This document shows, piece by piece, positions 22,330-22,637 of a stretch of DNA of 22,637 nucleotides; within the stretch, counting starts at the first letter, position 1; every line of letters begins with the position of its first letter. The notes under the pieces were generated by a model that was given only the letters and a program-made list of their open reading frames with translations, searched no databases and was not told where the DNA came from. The stretch comes from a virus, in IMG/VR virus record IMGVR_UViG_3300007538_000211, positions 1 to 22,637 of that record; one strand, 5' to 3'. The translations under genes and the position numbers were made by a program.

Positions 22330-22637
22330 TCAAGCCATTTTCTTAAGTGCCAGCTCTGCCAACCCTGCTGGTCTAACTTCGCCGCCTTCTTTCATCCGAC
22401 TCAAACCGTAAGCCGCAGTACCAAGACCAGCCAGTTGTGACATAGCACTAGGACCGGGGGCGTACATCGAGGACACAGTGCCCATCGGAGTGCCGCGCAG
22501 CATGGAGTTCATAAACTCAAGCTGTTGATACGGGAAGCGTTGCTGGTTCAAGAAGTCCTGATAAGCAGTATCTAATCCGGCTTGTTCTTGGGCTTGACGT
22601 TGGGTACCGTACTCATTCTGCAGTTTGTTGATGTCCA
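22330..22637 (-). CDS. C-terminal part of a virion-type protein (partial)
   Basis: The frame is open from the right edge to the TGA at 22330-22332, giving about 101 residues. The part just inside the edge (NKLQNEYGTQRQAQEQAG, then YQDFLNQQRFPYQQLEFM) is a glutamine-rich helix, followed by a proline/serine turn, a hydrophobic glycine segment (MSQLAGLGTAAYGL) and the ending KEGGEVRPAGLAELAL. No start is present within the window with a good ribosome-binding site; the first candidate, at 22551, is a TTG inside continuous coding sequence, so the gene begins outside. The helix-QQL-hydrophobic glycine layout is seen in small internal or tail-associated proteins of podovirus-like phages, an impression rather than a firm match. 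It is the first visible gene of the leftward block. Confidence 0.7.
   Translation of the reverse strand, partial: DINKLQNEYGTQRQAQEQAGLDTAYQDFLNQQRFPYQQLEFMNSMLRGTPMGTVSSMYAPGPSAMSQLAGLGTAAYGLSRMKEGGEVRPAGLAELALKKMA

Overview
The window looks like part of a tailed double-stranded DNA phage, either free or from a metagenome, infecting a bacterium. The evidence is tightly packed genes with 1-4 base overlaps, strong Shine-Dalgarno sites (AGGAGAA-type) before almost every gene, a complete phage-style replication module, and very large alanine- and coiled-coil-rich virion-type proteins. No rRNA, tRNA, transposase, integrase, CRISPR array, terminase, capsid or RNA polymerase gene is visible. The gene set resembles that of podovirus-like aquatic phages, but the host and exact lineage cannot be read from this sequence.

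Layout. Positions 1-11428 are transcribed rightward and carry DNA metabolism: a partial gene, a DUF3310 protein, a 196-base non-coding stretch with three successive hairpins, a VRR-NUC nuclease, a small unknown, a family A DNA polymerase with a 3'-5' exonuclease domain, a small HExxH peptidase-like protein, a PD-(D/E)XK nuclease with four candidate Fe-S cysteines, a tiny HNH protein overlapped by another small gene, and an SNF2-type helicase. A sigma70-like promoter with an internal palindrome follows. It would drive a coiled-coil protein, a probable single-strand-DNA-binding protein with an acidic tail, an HTH regulator behind a hairpin-containing ribosome-binding region, a small unknown, a 979-residue primase/DUF927-helicase fusion and a last small protein.

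Positions 11425-22637 are transcribed leftward: the C-terminal end of a virion-type protein at the right edge, a 621-residue putative internal virion protein, and a giant 2987-residue multidomain protein. The giant protein has hydrophobic glycine-rich segments, long charged helices, an HExxH peptidase-like site, a PcfJ-like module, a beta-solenoid-like region and a C-terminal large-polyvalent-protein region. The two gene blocks converge tail to tail and overlap by four bases at 11425-11428.

Working model. The rightward genes prime (AEP domain), unwind (DUF927 and SNF2 ATPases), copy (Pol A), coat (SSB-like) and process (VRR-NUC, RecB-like nuclease, HNH) phage DNA, with the HTH protein as a local regulator. 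The leftward genes probably encode internal or ejected virion proteins. The most notable points are the giant modular protein and its AT-rich internal block, a ribosome-binding site apparently spanned by a UUCG hairpin, the structured 717-912 region, the promoter-palindrome at 6437-6464, and a leucine at the polymerase position equivalent to E. coli Phe762.
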